Assembly: GCA_948736885.1 (NCBI GenBank)
Contig: CAPXWY010000004.1
Location: 24,276-88,275 of the forward strand
DNA from: an uncultured Alistipes sp.
GTDB lineage: Bacteria > Bacteroidota > Bacteroidia > Bacteroidales > Rikenellaceae
Direction of reading: 5' to 3'
Length of the DNA stretch: 64,000 bases
Made by a program: the position numbers and the translations under genes. How positions within the stretch are numbered: position 1 is the stretch's first letter; every line of letters starts with the position of its first letter. The notes beneath the pieces were generated by a model. The model did not search any database. It saw nothing but the letters and a program-made list of their open reading frames with translations, and was not told the DNA's origin. Shown piece after piece: positions 17,344 to 25,291 of the stretch.

Positions 17344-18828
17344 CTACCGCGGCTCGGGCATCGACGTATAGACCAACATGGTCTCGGGTTCGAGACGGAT
17401 GCGGGCGCCCTCCTCAAGCGTAACGCCCTGCTCGGTCGGCAGCAGCCGCTCGCCGTCGAGTTTCAGCACCCCTTCTCCATAGACATAGAGCGACAGACCG
17501 GACAGCGGCGCCGGAAGTCCGCGAAGCGTCAGCTCCACAGCGCGGTCGGCATGCGTGTTGACCACAGCCACCGTCGCACCCTTGTCCGTGCGCCCGACCA
17601 TCGAACGCACGCCGTCGACTCCCTCGACCTCCGAGCCGACGATCCGGCATCCCTGCGGAAAATAGCGGCACAAAAGCGACATGGCATAGTACCACGGGCG
17701 GATGCGCTCCTTCTCCGCTCCGTAACGTTCCTCGCCGAGGATGTTCCAGAAGCCCCATATCTTCAGCCGGCCGGGTTCCTTGGTGTGCATCGCATCGTCG
17801 AGCATCCACACCACACAGCCCGAATAGCCTGCGGCGGCCGTCTGCATGACGGCATCCGCCACGTCGATTCCGTACATCGTATCGAAAACCAGCATCTGCG
17901 AATCCTCGATCGAAGCATGGGGATCGGCCGCAATGCGGCGCTTGTTCTCGGCATCGAGTTCCGCATCGCGCGGATCGATATACTTGATTCCCAGCTCCCC
18001 GAGAATCATCTTCGCCGTAGCCGGCGCCGCGGCGCGATAGGCCGCGATCATCTCGGTGTATTCGCCCGTATTGATCTGTGCTTTCGACGGATAAGTGTGG
18101 ATGTCGTAGAGACCCACCGCCTCGCCCAGGTCCGCGCGGCTGCCGCTCACCCAATGCGTCTCGGCCGTCGTCCACACCGCAGCGTCGGGCGCCACCAGAC
18201 GTACGCGGTCGCCCATGCCATGACGGCGGAGCGCCGCATCCATCGCTTTCGCGGCCCGCAGCCAGAGCGCATAATCGCCGTTGGTCGACGACCACGAACC
18301 GTTGGGCTCGTTGACCATATTATAATAGCGGATGCAGCTGTAGCCGCAATCCTCCACCAGATAGCGCACCAGCTCGCCGCAGCAGCCGATCAGTTCCTCG
18401 TCCACGGTCTGCTGCTGCCAGTCGGCCAGCCCGCCGCCCCAGTCGCCGAGCAGCACCGTCACGCCGTGCGTGTTGCAATAGCCCAGGATCATGTGCAGGT
18501 CGTCCATGTTGCGCGCAGGGTCGAACCGCCCGTCGGTCATGTGGGACCTGATCCCGCTCATCACCCGGATGAAACGCGGCGACATCCATTCGAGCCGCGT
18601 CACCAGGCGCCGTCTGTCCGAGGCCGAAAAGCCCTCGCCGTCGTGCACTTCGTAGGGGTCCCACTGCACGCCGTTGCCTATGTAGGCCTCGACGACGACG
18701 CGGTCCGACAACGAGAGCACACCGTCGACCGTCGGAACGGCCGGCGCACCGCCCGCAGCCGGCGAACATCCGGCAAGAAGCGTCGCCGCAATGCCGCAAA
18801 AGAGCGGTCGGAACAAGTTTCTTCTCAT
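17344..18828 (-). CDS. Lipoprotein glycoside hydrolase, clan GH-A fold, family unassigned
   Basis: This 494-residue lipoprotein has the signal and lipobox ATLLAGC. A TIM-barrel hydrolase follows: the acid/base is probably Glu of YYNMVNEPNGSW near residue 172, and the nucleophile is probably Glu of MILGELGIKY near 278, the spacing expected of clan GH-A retaining enzymes. The last 100 residues form a small beta-rich domain (VNTHADRAVELTLRGLPAP). The sequence recalls GH5/GH39-like proteins but I cannot place it in a family. It is divergent from the mannanase operon at 19063 and may act on the same glycan. The start at 18828 gives the signal peptide MRRNLFRPLFCGIAATLLAGC. Confidence 0.72.
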   Translation of the reverse strand: MRRNLFRPLFCGIAATLLAGCSPAAGGAPAVPTVDGVLSLSDRVVVEAYIGNGVQWDPYEVHDGEGFSASDRRRLVTRLEWMSPRFIRVMSGIRSHMTDGRFDPARNMDDLHMILGYCNTHGVTVLLGDWGGGLADWQQQTVDEELIGCCGELVRYLVEDCGYSCIRYYNMVNEPNGSWSSTNGDYALWLRAAKAMDAALRRHGMGDRVRLVAPDAAVWTTAETHWVSGSRADLGEAVGLYDIHTYPSKAQINTGEYTEMIAAYRAAAPATAKMILGELGIKYIDPRDAELDAENKRRIAADPHASIEDSQMLVFDTMYGIDVADAVMQTAAAGYSGCVVWMLDDAMHTKEPGRLKIWGFWNILGEERYGAEKERIRPWYYAMSLLCRYFPQGCRIVGSEVEGVDGVRSMVGRTDKGATVAVVNTHADRAVELTLRGLPAPLSGLSLYVYGEGVLKLDGERLLPTEQGVTLEEGARIRLEPETMLVYTSMPEPR

Positions 18829-18855
18829 GGTCGCAAGTGTTGGTTTCCAATAATT

Positions 18856-18863
18856 CAAAGGTA
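18856..18863 (-). promoter_or_regulatory. -7 element upstream of the 17344-18828 hydrolase
   Basis: Minus strand TACCTTTG, perfect to consensus, 28 bp before the start codon; no clear -33. Confidence 0.5.
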
Positions 18864-19021
18864 AGGCCCCGCACCCGAAAAGGAATAATACTTTTTTATC
18901 CGAATCCGATATTTTACAGACAATTACCCGGCTGCGGAAGACCCGCCCCAGCAACGGCCCGAATGCGCGAAAAACATAACTAATTGCTAAAAAACTACAT
19001 TTTTCCGAAGTGCCGAACCTC

Positions 19022-19029
19022 TATCTTTG
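19022..19029 (+). promoter_or_regulatory. -7 element upstream of the GH5-GH26 operon
   Basis: TATCTTTG, perfect to consensus, 33 bp before the start codon; the -33 region is T-rich (TTTTTCC) without a clean TTG. It probably drives the four-gene unit 19063-25203. Confidence 0.55.
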
Positions 19030-19062
19030 TCTTCGTCATCCATTCCCTAACCCGAACTGCGC

Positions 19063-21411
19063 ATGAAATCCCTGTTCCTGCCGGTCGCCGGTCTGCTGAT
19101 GCTCGGACTCACGGCCTGCCACTCTCTGAAAACGACCCGTTTCGCCCGCGTCGAGCAAGGCCGCTTCGCCGGCCCCGACGACATGCCCGCCTACTTCGTC
19201 GGCACCAATTTCTGGTACGGCGCCCTGCTCGCCGCCGAAGGTCCCGGCTGCGACCGCGCACGGCTCTGCCGCGAACTCGACCGCATGCACGCGGCGGGCA
19301 TCGACAACCTGCGGGTGCTGGTCGGTTCGGAGGGCAGCGAAGGGGTCGTCTCGAAGGTCGAACCCATCCTCCAGACCGCCCCGGGCGTCTACGACGACCG
19401 CGCGCTCGACGGGCTCGACTTCCTGCTCGCCGAGATGGGCAAACGCGGCATGCGGGCCGTGCTCTACCTGACCAACGCCTGGGAGTGGAGCGGCGGCTAC
19501 AGCCAGTATCTCGAATGGAGCGGCCGCGGCACCTATCCAGTTCCGGGACGGGACGGCTGGGACGTCTTCATGCGCTACGTGCGGCAGTTCCACGAAGCGG
19601 ATGCCGCCGACAGCTGCAAATTGCTGTTAGAAAACCACATCCGCCACATCGTCGGCCGCACCAACCGCTACACCGGACTCCCCTATGCCGAGGACCCGGC
19701 CATCTTCTCGTGGCAGATCGCCAACGAGCCGCGCGCCTTCTCCGACGAGAACAAGGAGCGCTTCTTCGAATGGATCGCCCGCACGGCGCAGCTCATCAAG
19801 GAGCTCGATCCCAACCACATGGTATCGACCGGCAGCGAGGGATCGATGGGTTGCGAGAACGACATCGAACTCTGGCGCCGCATCCACGCGCTGCCCGAAA
19901 TCGACTATGCCAACATCCACATCTGGGCCTACAACTGGAAGTGGATCGACCGCGACAGCATCGCAGAGAATCTCGACCGGGCCTGCGCCAACATGACCGA
20001 TTACATCGACCGCCACGCCGCGATCGCCCGCGAGCTGCGGAAACCCCTCGTCATCGAGGAGTTCGGCTACCCGCGCGACAACTTCCGGTTCGAGCCCGAC
20101 TCCCCCGCCTCGGCCCGCAACGCCTACTACCGGCACCTTTTCGCACAGATCATCCGCAGCGCCGCCTGCGGCGACATCCTCGCCGGATGCAACTTCTGGG
20201 GCTGGGGCGGCGAGGCACGGCCCGCACACCTCCGCTGGGAGCGCGGCGACGACTACTGCGGCGACCCCGCACAGGAGGAACAGGGCCTCAACTCGGTCTT
20301 CGACTGCGACACGGCCACGATACGCGCCATCGCGCAAACCAACCGGACGCTCGCCCGCTACGGCCGCGCCGCAGCCGCACAACCCGGCAACCGGACTCCC
20401 GAACAACTCCTCGCACTACTGCGCCACGTTTCGAAGCGCGGAGAACTGCTTTTCGGACAGCAGGATTTCCCCTTCTACGGCTGCGACTGGGCCTACGAGG
20501 AGGGGCGCAGCGACGTGAAAGAACTATGCGGCGATTATCCCGCCGTCCTGGGCTGCGACCTGGGCGAAATCGAGCTCGGCACCGGCCGCAACCTCGACGG
20601 AGTGCCTTTCGACACCATGCGCACCGAAATCCTGCGCCACTTCGCACGCGGCGGCCTGACGACCGTCAGCTGGCACCCGCGCAACCCCCTCACGGGAGGC
20701 GACGCCTGGGACGTAACGAGCGACCGCGCCGTCCGTTCGGTCCTGCCCGGCGGCGAGCGCCACGAACTTTTCGTCGGGTGGCTCGACCGCGCGGCCGACT
20801 TCCTGCTGTCGCTCCGCACCGACGACGGATCGGTCGTCCCGACCCTTTTCCGGCCATGGCACGAGCACACGGGGAGCTGGTTCTGGTGGGGACAGCGGCT
20901 CTGCACGACCGACGATTACAAGGCGCTTTGGGAGATGACCGTCGAACACCTGCACCGGCGCGGCGTGCCGATGCTCACCATCTATTCGCCCAACCCCTGC
21001 CACGACGAATCCCAATACATGGAGCGCTACCCGGGCGACGCCTGGGTCGACATCCTCGGTCTGGACACCTACCACGGTGGTTCGGCCGACGAATTCATGG
21101 CCCGGCTCGACCGCACGCTGGGCATCATGGCCGCCCTCTCCCAACGCCTGGGCAAACCCTGCGTCCTCTCCGAAACGGGCCGCGAGGGCCTGCCCGAAGC
21201 CGACTGGTGGACAGGCGTCCTGCTGCGGGGCATCGGCAGCCACCGCCCCGCCTACGCGCTCGTATGGCGCAACGCCCTGCAAACCGTCCGGCCGGGACAC
21301 TTCTACGCGCCCTTCCCGGGCCAAACCTCGGCCGACGACTTCGTCCGTTTCCATGCCCTGCCCCAAACCCTGTTCGCCACCGACATGGCGCACACGACAT
21401 CCCTAAAATAA
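19063..21411 (+). CDS. Bimodular beta-mannanase lipoprotein, GH5 plus GH26
   Basis: This 782-residue lipoprotein has the signal LMLGLTAC and then two catalytic modules. Residues about 40-430 are a GH5 (subfamily 7-like mannanase) barrel with the acid/base in SWQIANEPRAF near 221 and the nucleophile in VIEEFGYPRDN near 331. Residues about 445-770 are a GH26 barrel with the acid/base in RPWHEHTGSWFWWG near 598 and the nucleophile in VLSETGREG near 702. Both families include endo-beta-1,4-mannanases and mannobiohydrolases. Having both on one chain suggests paired endo/exo or backbone/oligosaccharide cutting. It heads the unit with GH130, symporter and epimerase (gaps of 21, 5 and 4 bp), so its products probably feed that route. 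Confidence 0.88.
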   Translation: MKSLFLPVAGLLMLGLTACHSLKTTRFARVEQGRFAGPDDMPAYFVGTNFWYGALLAAEGPGCDRARLCRELDRMHAAGIDNLRVLVGSEGSEGVVSKVEPILQTAPGVYDDRALDGLDFLLAEMGKRGMRAVLYLTNAWEWSGGYSQYLEWSGRGTYPVPGRDGWDVFMRYVRQFHEADAADSCKLLLENHIRHIVGRTNRYTGLPYAEDPAIFSWQIANEPRAFSDENKERFFEWIARTAQLIKELDPNHMVSTGSEGSMGCENDIELWRRIHALPEIDYANIHIWAYNWKWIDRDSIAENLDRACANMTDYIDRHAAIARELRKPLVIEEFGYPRDNFRFEPDSPASARNAYYRHLFAQIIRSAACGDILAGCNFWGWGGEARPAHLRWERGDDYCGDPAQEEQGLNSVFDCDTATIRAIAQTNRTLARYGRAAAAQPGNRTPEQLLALLRHVSKRGELLFGQQDFPFYGCDWAYEEGRSDVKELCGDYPAVLGCDLGEIELGTGRNLDGVPFDTMRTEILRHFARGGLTTVSWHPRNPLTGGDAWDVTSDRAVRSVLPGGERHELFVGWLDRAADFLLSLRTDDGSVVPTLFRPWHEHTGSWFWWGQRLCTTDDYKALWEMTVEHLHRRGVPMLTIYSPNPCHDESQYMERYPGDAWVDILGLDTYHGGSADEFMARLDRTLGIMAALSQRLGKPCVLSETGREGLPEADWWTGVLLRGIGSHRPAYALVWRNALQTVRPGHFYAPFPGQTSADDFVRFHALPQTLFATDMAHTTSLK

Positions 21412-21432
21412 ATCAAACTCAATTCGCACGCA

Positions 21433-22599
21433 ATGACTGACTTCAAGGTGATCATGAGCGAACTGGAAGCCCGGCACGAAGAGCTTCTGACCCGAAAGAA
21501 CACGCCCGACGAACACTACAACGGCATCTACACCCGCTACCGCAACCCGATCCTCACGGCCCGGCACACGCCCCTCCACTGGCGCTACGACTTCGACCCG
21601 CAGAGCAATCCTTTCTGCATGGAGCGCATCGGCATGAACGCCGTGATGAACGCAGGAGCGATCAAATGGCACGACAAGTACATCGTCGTGGCCCGCGTCG
21701 AGGGCGCCGACCGCAAATCGTTCTTCGCCGTGGCCGAATCGCCGAACGGCATCGACAACTTCCGGTTCTGGGACTACCCGATCCGGATGCCCGAATACGG
21801 CGAGCCGGCGACCAACATCTACGACATGCGGCTCACGGCCCACGAAGACGGATGGATCTACGGCGTCTTCTGCATCGAGCGCAAGGACCCCGACGCCGCG
21901 CCGGGCGACCTCTCGTCGGCCGTCGCTGCGGCCGGCATCGCCCGCACCCGGAACCTGGTCGACTGGGAGCGGCTCCCCGACCTCGTGTCGAAGAGCCAGC
22001 AGCGCAACGTAGTGCTGCACCCCGAGTTCGTCGACGGCAAATACGCCTTCTACACCCGCCCCCAGGACGGCTTCATCGACACCGGCAACGGCCAGGGCAT
22101 CGGCTGGGCGCTGGTCGACGACATCGCCCGTGCCGAGATCGTCGGAGAGACCATCATCAACCGCCGCTACTACCACACCATCAAGGAGGGCAAGAACGGC
22201 GAAGGCCCCCATCCGATCAAAACCCCGCACGGCTGGCTCCATTTGGCACACGGTGTGCGTTCGTGCGCTGCAGGGCTGCGCTACGTGCTCTACCTCTACA
22301 TGACCGAACTCGAGCGCCCGTGGGTGCCGCTGGCCGAACCGGCAGGCCTGTTCATGGGTCCGGAGGGCGAAGAACGCATCGGCGACGTGTCGAACGTCCT
22401 CTTCTCCAACGGCTGGATCGCCGACCCCGACGGCCGCGTCTTCATCTACTATGCTTCAAGCGACACGCGCCTGCACGTGGCCACCTCCACCGTCGAACGG
22501 CTGGTAGACTACTGCCTGCACACCCCCGCCGACGGCCTCACGACAGGCCGCAGCGTCGAACAACTCTGGAAACTCATCGATAAGAATCTCAAACGCTGA
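21433..22599 (+). CDS. 4-O-beta-D-mannosyl-D-glucose phosphorylase (GH130)
   Basis: This 388-residue cytoplasmic enzyme lacks a signal peptide. It would split mannosyl-beta-1,4-glucose with phosphate into mannose 1-phosphate and glucose. The GH130 five-bladed propeller motifs are present: [40 protein letters not shown], the catalytic Asp131 in TNIYDMRLT, then [22 protein letters not shown] and [11 protein letters not shown]. Asp131 matches the position reported for the Bacteroides fragilis enzyme. The adjacent 2-epimerase would make its substrate from mannobiose. This pair defines the known Bacteroides mannan-catabolic pathway. Confidence 0.93.
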   Translation: MTDFKVIMSELEARHEELLTRKNTPDEHYNGIYTRYRNPILTARHTPLHWRYDFDPQSNPFCMERIGMNAVMNAGAIKWHDKYIVVARVEGADRKSFFAVAESPNGIDNFRFWDYPIRMPEYGEPATNIYDMRLTAHEDGWIYGVFCIERKDPDAAPGDLSSAVAAAGIARTRNLVDWERLPDLVSKSQQRNVVLHPEFVDGKYAFYTRPQDGFIDTGNGQGIGWALVDDIARAEIVGETIINRRYYHTIKEGKNGEGPHPIKTPHGWLHLAHGVRSCAAGLRYVLYLYMTELERPWVPLAEPAGLFMGPEGEERIGDVSNVLFSNGWIADPDGRVFIYYASSDTRLHVATSTVERLVDYCLHTPADGLTTGRSVEQLWKLIDKNLKR

Positions 22600-22604
22600 T
22601 ACGA

Positions 22605-24014
22605 ATGGCAGCACCCCGCCTCGAAAAGATCGGATACGGCCTCGGCGACATGTCGTCGAGCATGTTCTGGAAGATATTCACCTACTATCTCCCGTTCTTC
22701 TACTCCAACATCTTCGGACTGAGCCTGGAGCACGCCGCCCTGCTGCTGCTCGTCACCAAGCTCTGGGACGCCGTCTCCGATCCGATCATGGGACTCATCG
22801 CCGACCGCACGCGCTCGCGGTGGGGCCGCTACCGGCCCTACCTGCTGTGGATCGCCGCGCCTTTCGCCGTGGCGGGCGTGCTGACCTTCACGACCCCCGA
22901 CTGGAGCGACGGGGCCAAACTGGTGTGGGCCTACGCCACCTACATCCTGATGATGACCGTCTACACGGCCATCAACGTTCCCTACGGAGCCATGCTGGGC
23001 GTGGTGACCGACGATTCGGCCGAACGCACCGTCTTCTCCTCCTACCGCATGTTCTTCGCCTACGGCGGTTCGTTCCTCGCCCTGGCGCTCTTCGAGCCCC
23101 TGTGCAGCTTCTTCACGGGCGACACCGGCACGCTGAGCCCCGCCGAAGCCGCCGCTGCGCAGGCCGCCGGCTGGCAGCGGACCATGATCGTCATCGGACT
23201 GCTCTGCGCCGGGCTCTTCTACTATTGTTTCCGCTGGACGCGCGAGCGCATCGCTCCGGCCGACAACGACCGCGAATCGATCCTGCGCGACGTCAGGGCC
23301 CTGGCCGGCAACGGCCCCTGGTGGCTGCTGTTAGGCGTGGCGATCGCCGTGCTGCTCTTCAATTCGATCCGCGGCGGCGCAGCGGCCTACTTCTTCAAGG
23401 ACTACGTCGGAGCGAACAACCTGCTGGGCGGCAGCCTGCTGCTCACGTGCGGCGTCTTCCTGGCCGTGGGCGAGATCGCCAACATGGCAGGCGTAGCGCT
23501 GGCCGTGCCCGTCTCGCGCCGCATCGGCAAGCGCATGACCTACATGGCGGCCATGGCCGTCGCGGGCGTGCTGAGCGGTGCGTTCTACTTCGTGCCGGCG
23601 ACCAACGCCGGCGCCTGGACGATGCTGGTGCTGCAGATCGTCATCTCGGCCGCCGCAGGCATCACCTTCCCGCTGCTGTGGAGCATGTTCGCCGACGTGG
23701 CCGACTACTCCGAACTCCGGCACGGCCACGGCTCCACGGGGCTGATCTTCTCCTCGTCGTCGATGGCCCAGAAGTTCGGCGGCGCCTTCGGCAGCGCGCT
23801 CATCCTCTGGCTGCTGGCCGCCTACGGCTACGACACGTCGGCCCAGGCGGCCCAAAGCGGCGAGGCGATCGTCGGGCTGCGCATGCTGATGAGCTGGATA
23901 CCGGCCGCCGGATGCGGTGCGGCGATCCTGCTCGTCGCGCTCTATCCGCTCGGCGAAAAACGGGTGGCCGCGATCGCCGGACAGCTGGCTCTGCGCCGCT
24001 CCTCCAAAGCATAA
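22605..24014 (+). CDS. Sugar:cation symporter (GPH/MFS), probable manno-oligosaccharide importer
   Basis: This 469-residue inner-membrane protein has twelve hydrophobic helices. The glycoside-pentoside-hexuronide signature is visible: GYGLGDMSSSMFWKIFTYYLPFFY at the N-terminus, WDAVSDPIMGLIADRTRSRWGRYRPYLLW near residue 50, and a late ADVADYSELRHGHGSTGLIFSSSSMAQKFGG. The family imports di- and oligosaccharides with H+ or Na+. The position between GH130 and the 2-epimerase indicates mannobiose or short manno-oligosaccharides as cargo. It starts 5 bp after GH130. Confidence 0.9.
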   Translation: MAAPRLEKIGYGLGDMSSSMFWKIFTYYLPFFYSNIFGLSLEHAALLLLVTKLWDAVSDPIMGLIADRTRSRWGRYRPYLLWIAAPFAVAGVLTFTTPDWSDGAKLVWAYATYILMMTVYTAINVPYGAMLGVVTDDSAERTVFSSYRMFFAYGGSFLALALFEPLCSFFTGDTGTLSPAEAAAAQAAGWQRTMIVIGLLCAGLFYYCFRWTRERIAPADNDRESILRDVRALAGNGPWWLLLGVAIAVLLFNSIRGGAAAYFFKDYVGANNLLGGSLLLTCGVFLAVGEIANMAGVALAVPVSRRIGKRMTYMAAMAVAGVLSGAFYFVPATNAGAWTMLVLQIVISAAAGITFPLLWSMFADVADYSELRHGHGSTGLIFSSSSMAQKFGGAFGSALILWLLAAYGYDTSAQAAQSGEAIVGLRMLMSWIPAAGCGAAILLVALYPLGEKRVAAIAGQLALRRSSKA

Positions 24015-24018
24015 CCAC

Positions 24019-25203
24019 ATGGAAGAAAAGCAACTCAAGGCGGAACTGCTCGCCGAACTCCACGACAACATCCTGCCCTTCTGGCAGACACACATGACCG
24101 ACCCCGAGGGCGGCTTCTTCGGCCGCATGACGGGACGCGGCGAACTGCGGCCCGACGCCGAGCGCAGCGCCATTCTCTGCGGCCGCATCCTTTGGACCTT
24201 CGCGGCGGCTTACCGCACAACGGGGCGCGAGGAGTACCTCCGTACGGCCGCGCAGGCCCGCGACTACCTGCTGGAGCACTTCATCGACCGCCGGTACGGC
24301 GGCGTCTTCTGGTCGGTCGACGCCCAGGGGCGGCCGCTCGACACCAAAAAGCAGTTCTACGCCCTCGCGTTCGCCATCTACGGGCTGAGCGAATACGCCC
24401 GCGCAACGGGCGACGCGCAGGCGACCGAGGAGGCCGCAGCGCTCTACCGCACCATCGAGACCCGCTCCTACGACCTGGCCGGCAACGGCTACGAGGAGGC
24501 CGCCACACACGACTGGCAGCCCATCGCCGACATGCGCCTGAGCGACAAGGACGCCAACGAGCGCAGGACGATGAACACCCACCTTCACATCCTCGAAGCC
24601 TACACCAACCTGCTGCGCGTGTGGCCCGACGCGGCGCTGCGCCGCCAGACCCGCAACCTGCTGGAGATCTTTCTCGACCGCATCGCCGATCCACGCACGG
24701 GGCACCTCGGGCTCTTTTTCGACGAGCATTGGCAGCTCCGGAGCGAGGGCGTCTACTCCTTCGGCCACGACATCGAAGCTTCGTGGCTGATGCTCGAAAC
24801 GGCCTTCGTGCTGGGCGACGACGCCCTCACCGAGCGCACACGCGCCTGCTGCGCCCGCATCGCCGATGCCGCGCTCGAAGGCTATCTCGAAGACGGCAGC
24901 CTGCTCTACGAACGCCATGCCGACGGCACGCTCGACCGCGAGCGCCACTGGTGGGTGCAGGCCGAGTGCGTCGTGGGGCTTTTCTACCTCTACCGGTTCC
25001 ACGGCCGCCGCGAAGCGCTGGCCCCGGCCCTCAGAACCTGGAGCTACATCAGCCGGCACCTCGTCGACCGCGAGGGCGGCGAATGGTGGTGGAGCATCCT
25101 GCCCGACGGCAGCATCAACCGCCGCGACGACAAGGCCGGATTCTGGAAATGCCCCTATCACAACGGCCGCATGTGCATGGAGGTGGCCGGACTTATCGGA
25201 TAA
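24019..25203 (+). CDS. Cellobiose/mannobiose 2-epimerase (AGE family)
   Basis: This 394-residue cytoplasmic protein has the (alpha/alpha)6 barrel of the acylglucosamine-2-epimerase family. It converts beta-1,4-mannobiose to mannosyl-glucose by epimerising the reducing-end sugar. Family features are DPEGGFFGRMTGRGE near residue 27, RILWTFAAAYR, GGVFWSVDAQGRPLDTKKQFYALAFAIYGLSEYA, MNTHLHILEAYTNL, a catalytic-type His in SFGHDIEASWL near 255, and WWVQAECVVGLF near 315. It is coupled to the symporter with a 4-bp gap. The ATG at 24019 gives the family's usual N-terminus. Confidence 0.92.
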   Translation: MEEKQLKAELLAELHDNILPFWQTHMTDPEGGFFGRMTGRGELRPDAERSAILCGRILWTFAAAYRTTGREEYLRTAAQARDYLLEHFIDRRYGGVFWSVDAQGRPLDTKKQFYALAFAIYGLSEYARATGDAQATEEAAALYRTIETRSYDLAGNGYEEAATHDWQPIADMRLSDKDANERRTMNTHLHILEAYTNLLRVWPDAALRRQTRNLLEIFLDRIADPRTGHLGLFFDEHWQLRSEGVYSFGHDIEASWLMLETAFVLGDDALTERTRACCARIADAALEGYLEDGSLLYERHADGTLDRERHWWVQAECVVGLFYLYRFHGRREALAPALRTWSYISRHLVDREGGEWWWSILPDGSINRRDDKAGFWKCPYHNGRMCMEVAGLIG

Positions 25204-25237
25204 CCGGGAGCCGCCGGCAGCACGCCCGACAATCCAA

Positions 25238-25270
25238 AAAGAGGGGAATCCCGCAAGGATTCCCCTCTTT
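25238..25270. terminator. Bidirectional terminator between convergent mannan operons
   Basis: A 14-bp stem (AAAGAGGGGAATCC and its complement) has A-rich and T-rich ends. It serves the epimerase unit on the plus strand and the long GH2 operon on the minus strand. Confidence 0.88.
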
Positions 25271-25291
25271 CCGTATTCCGCCACGGAAGCG

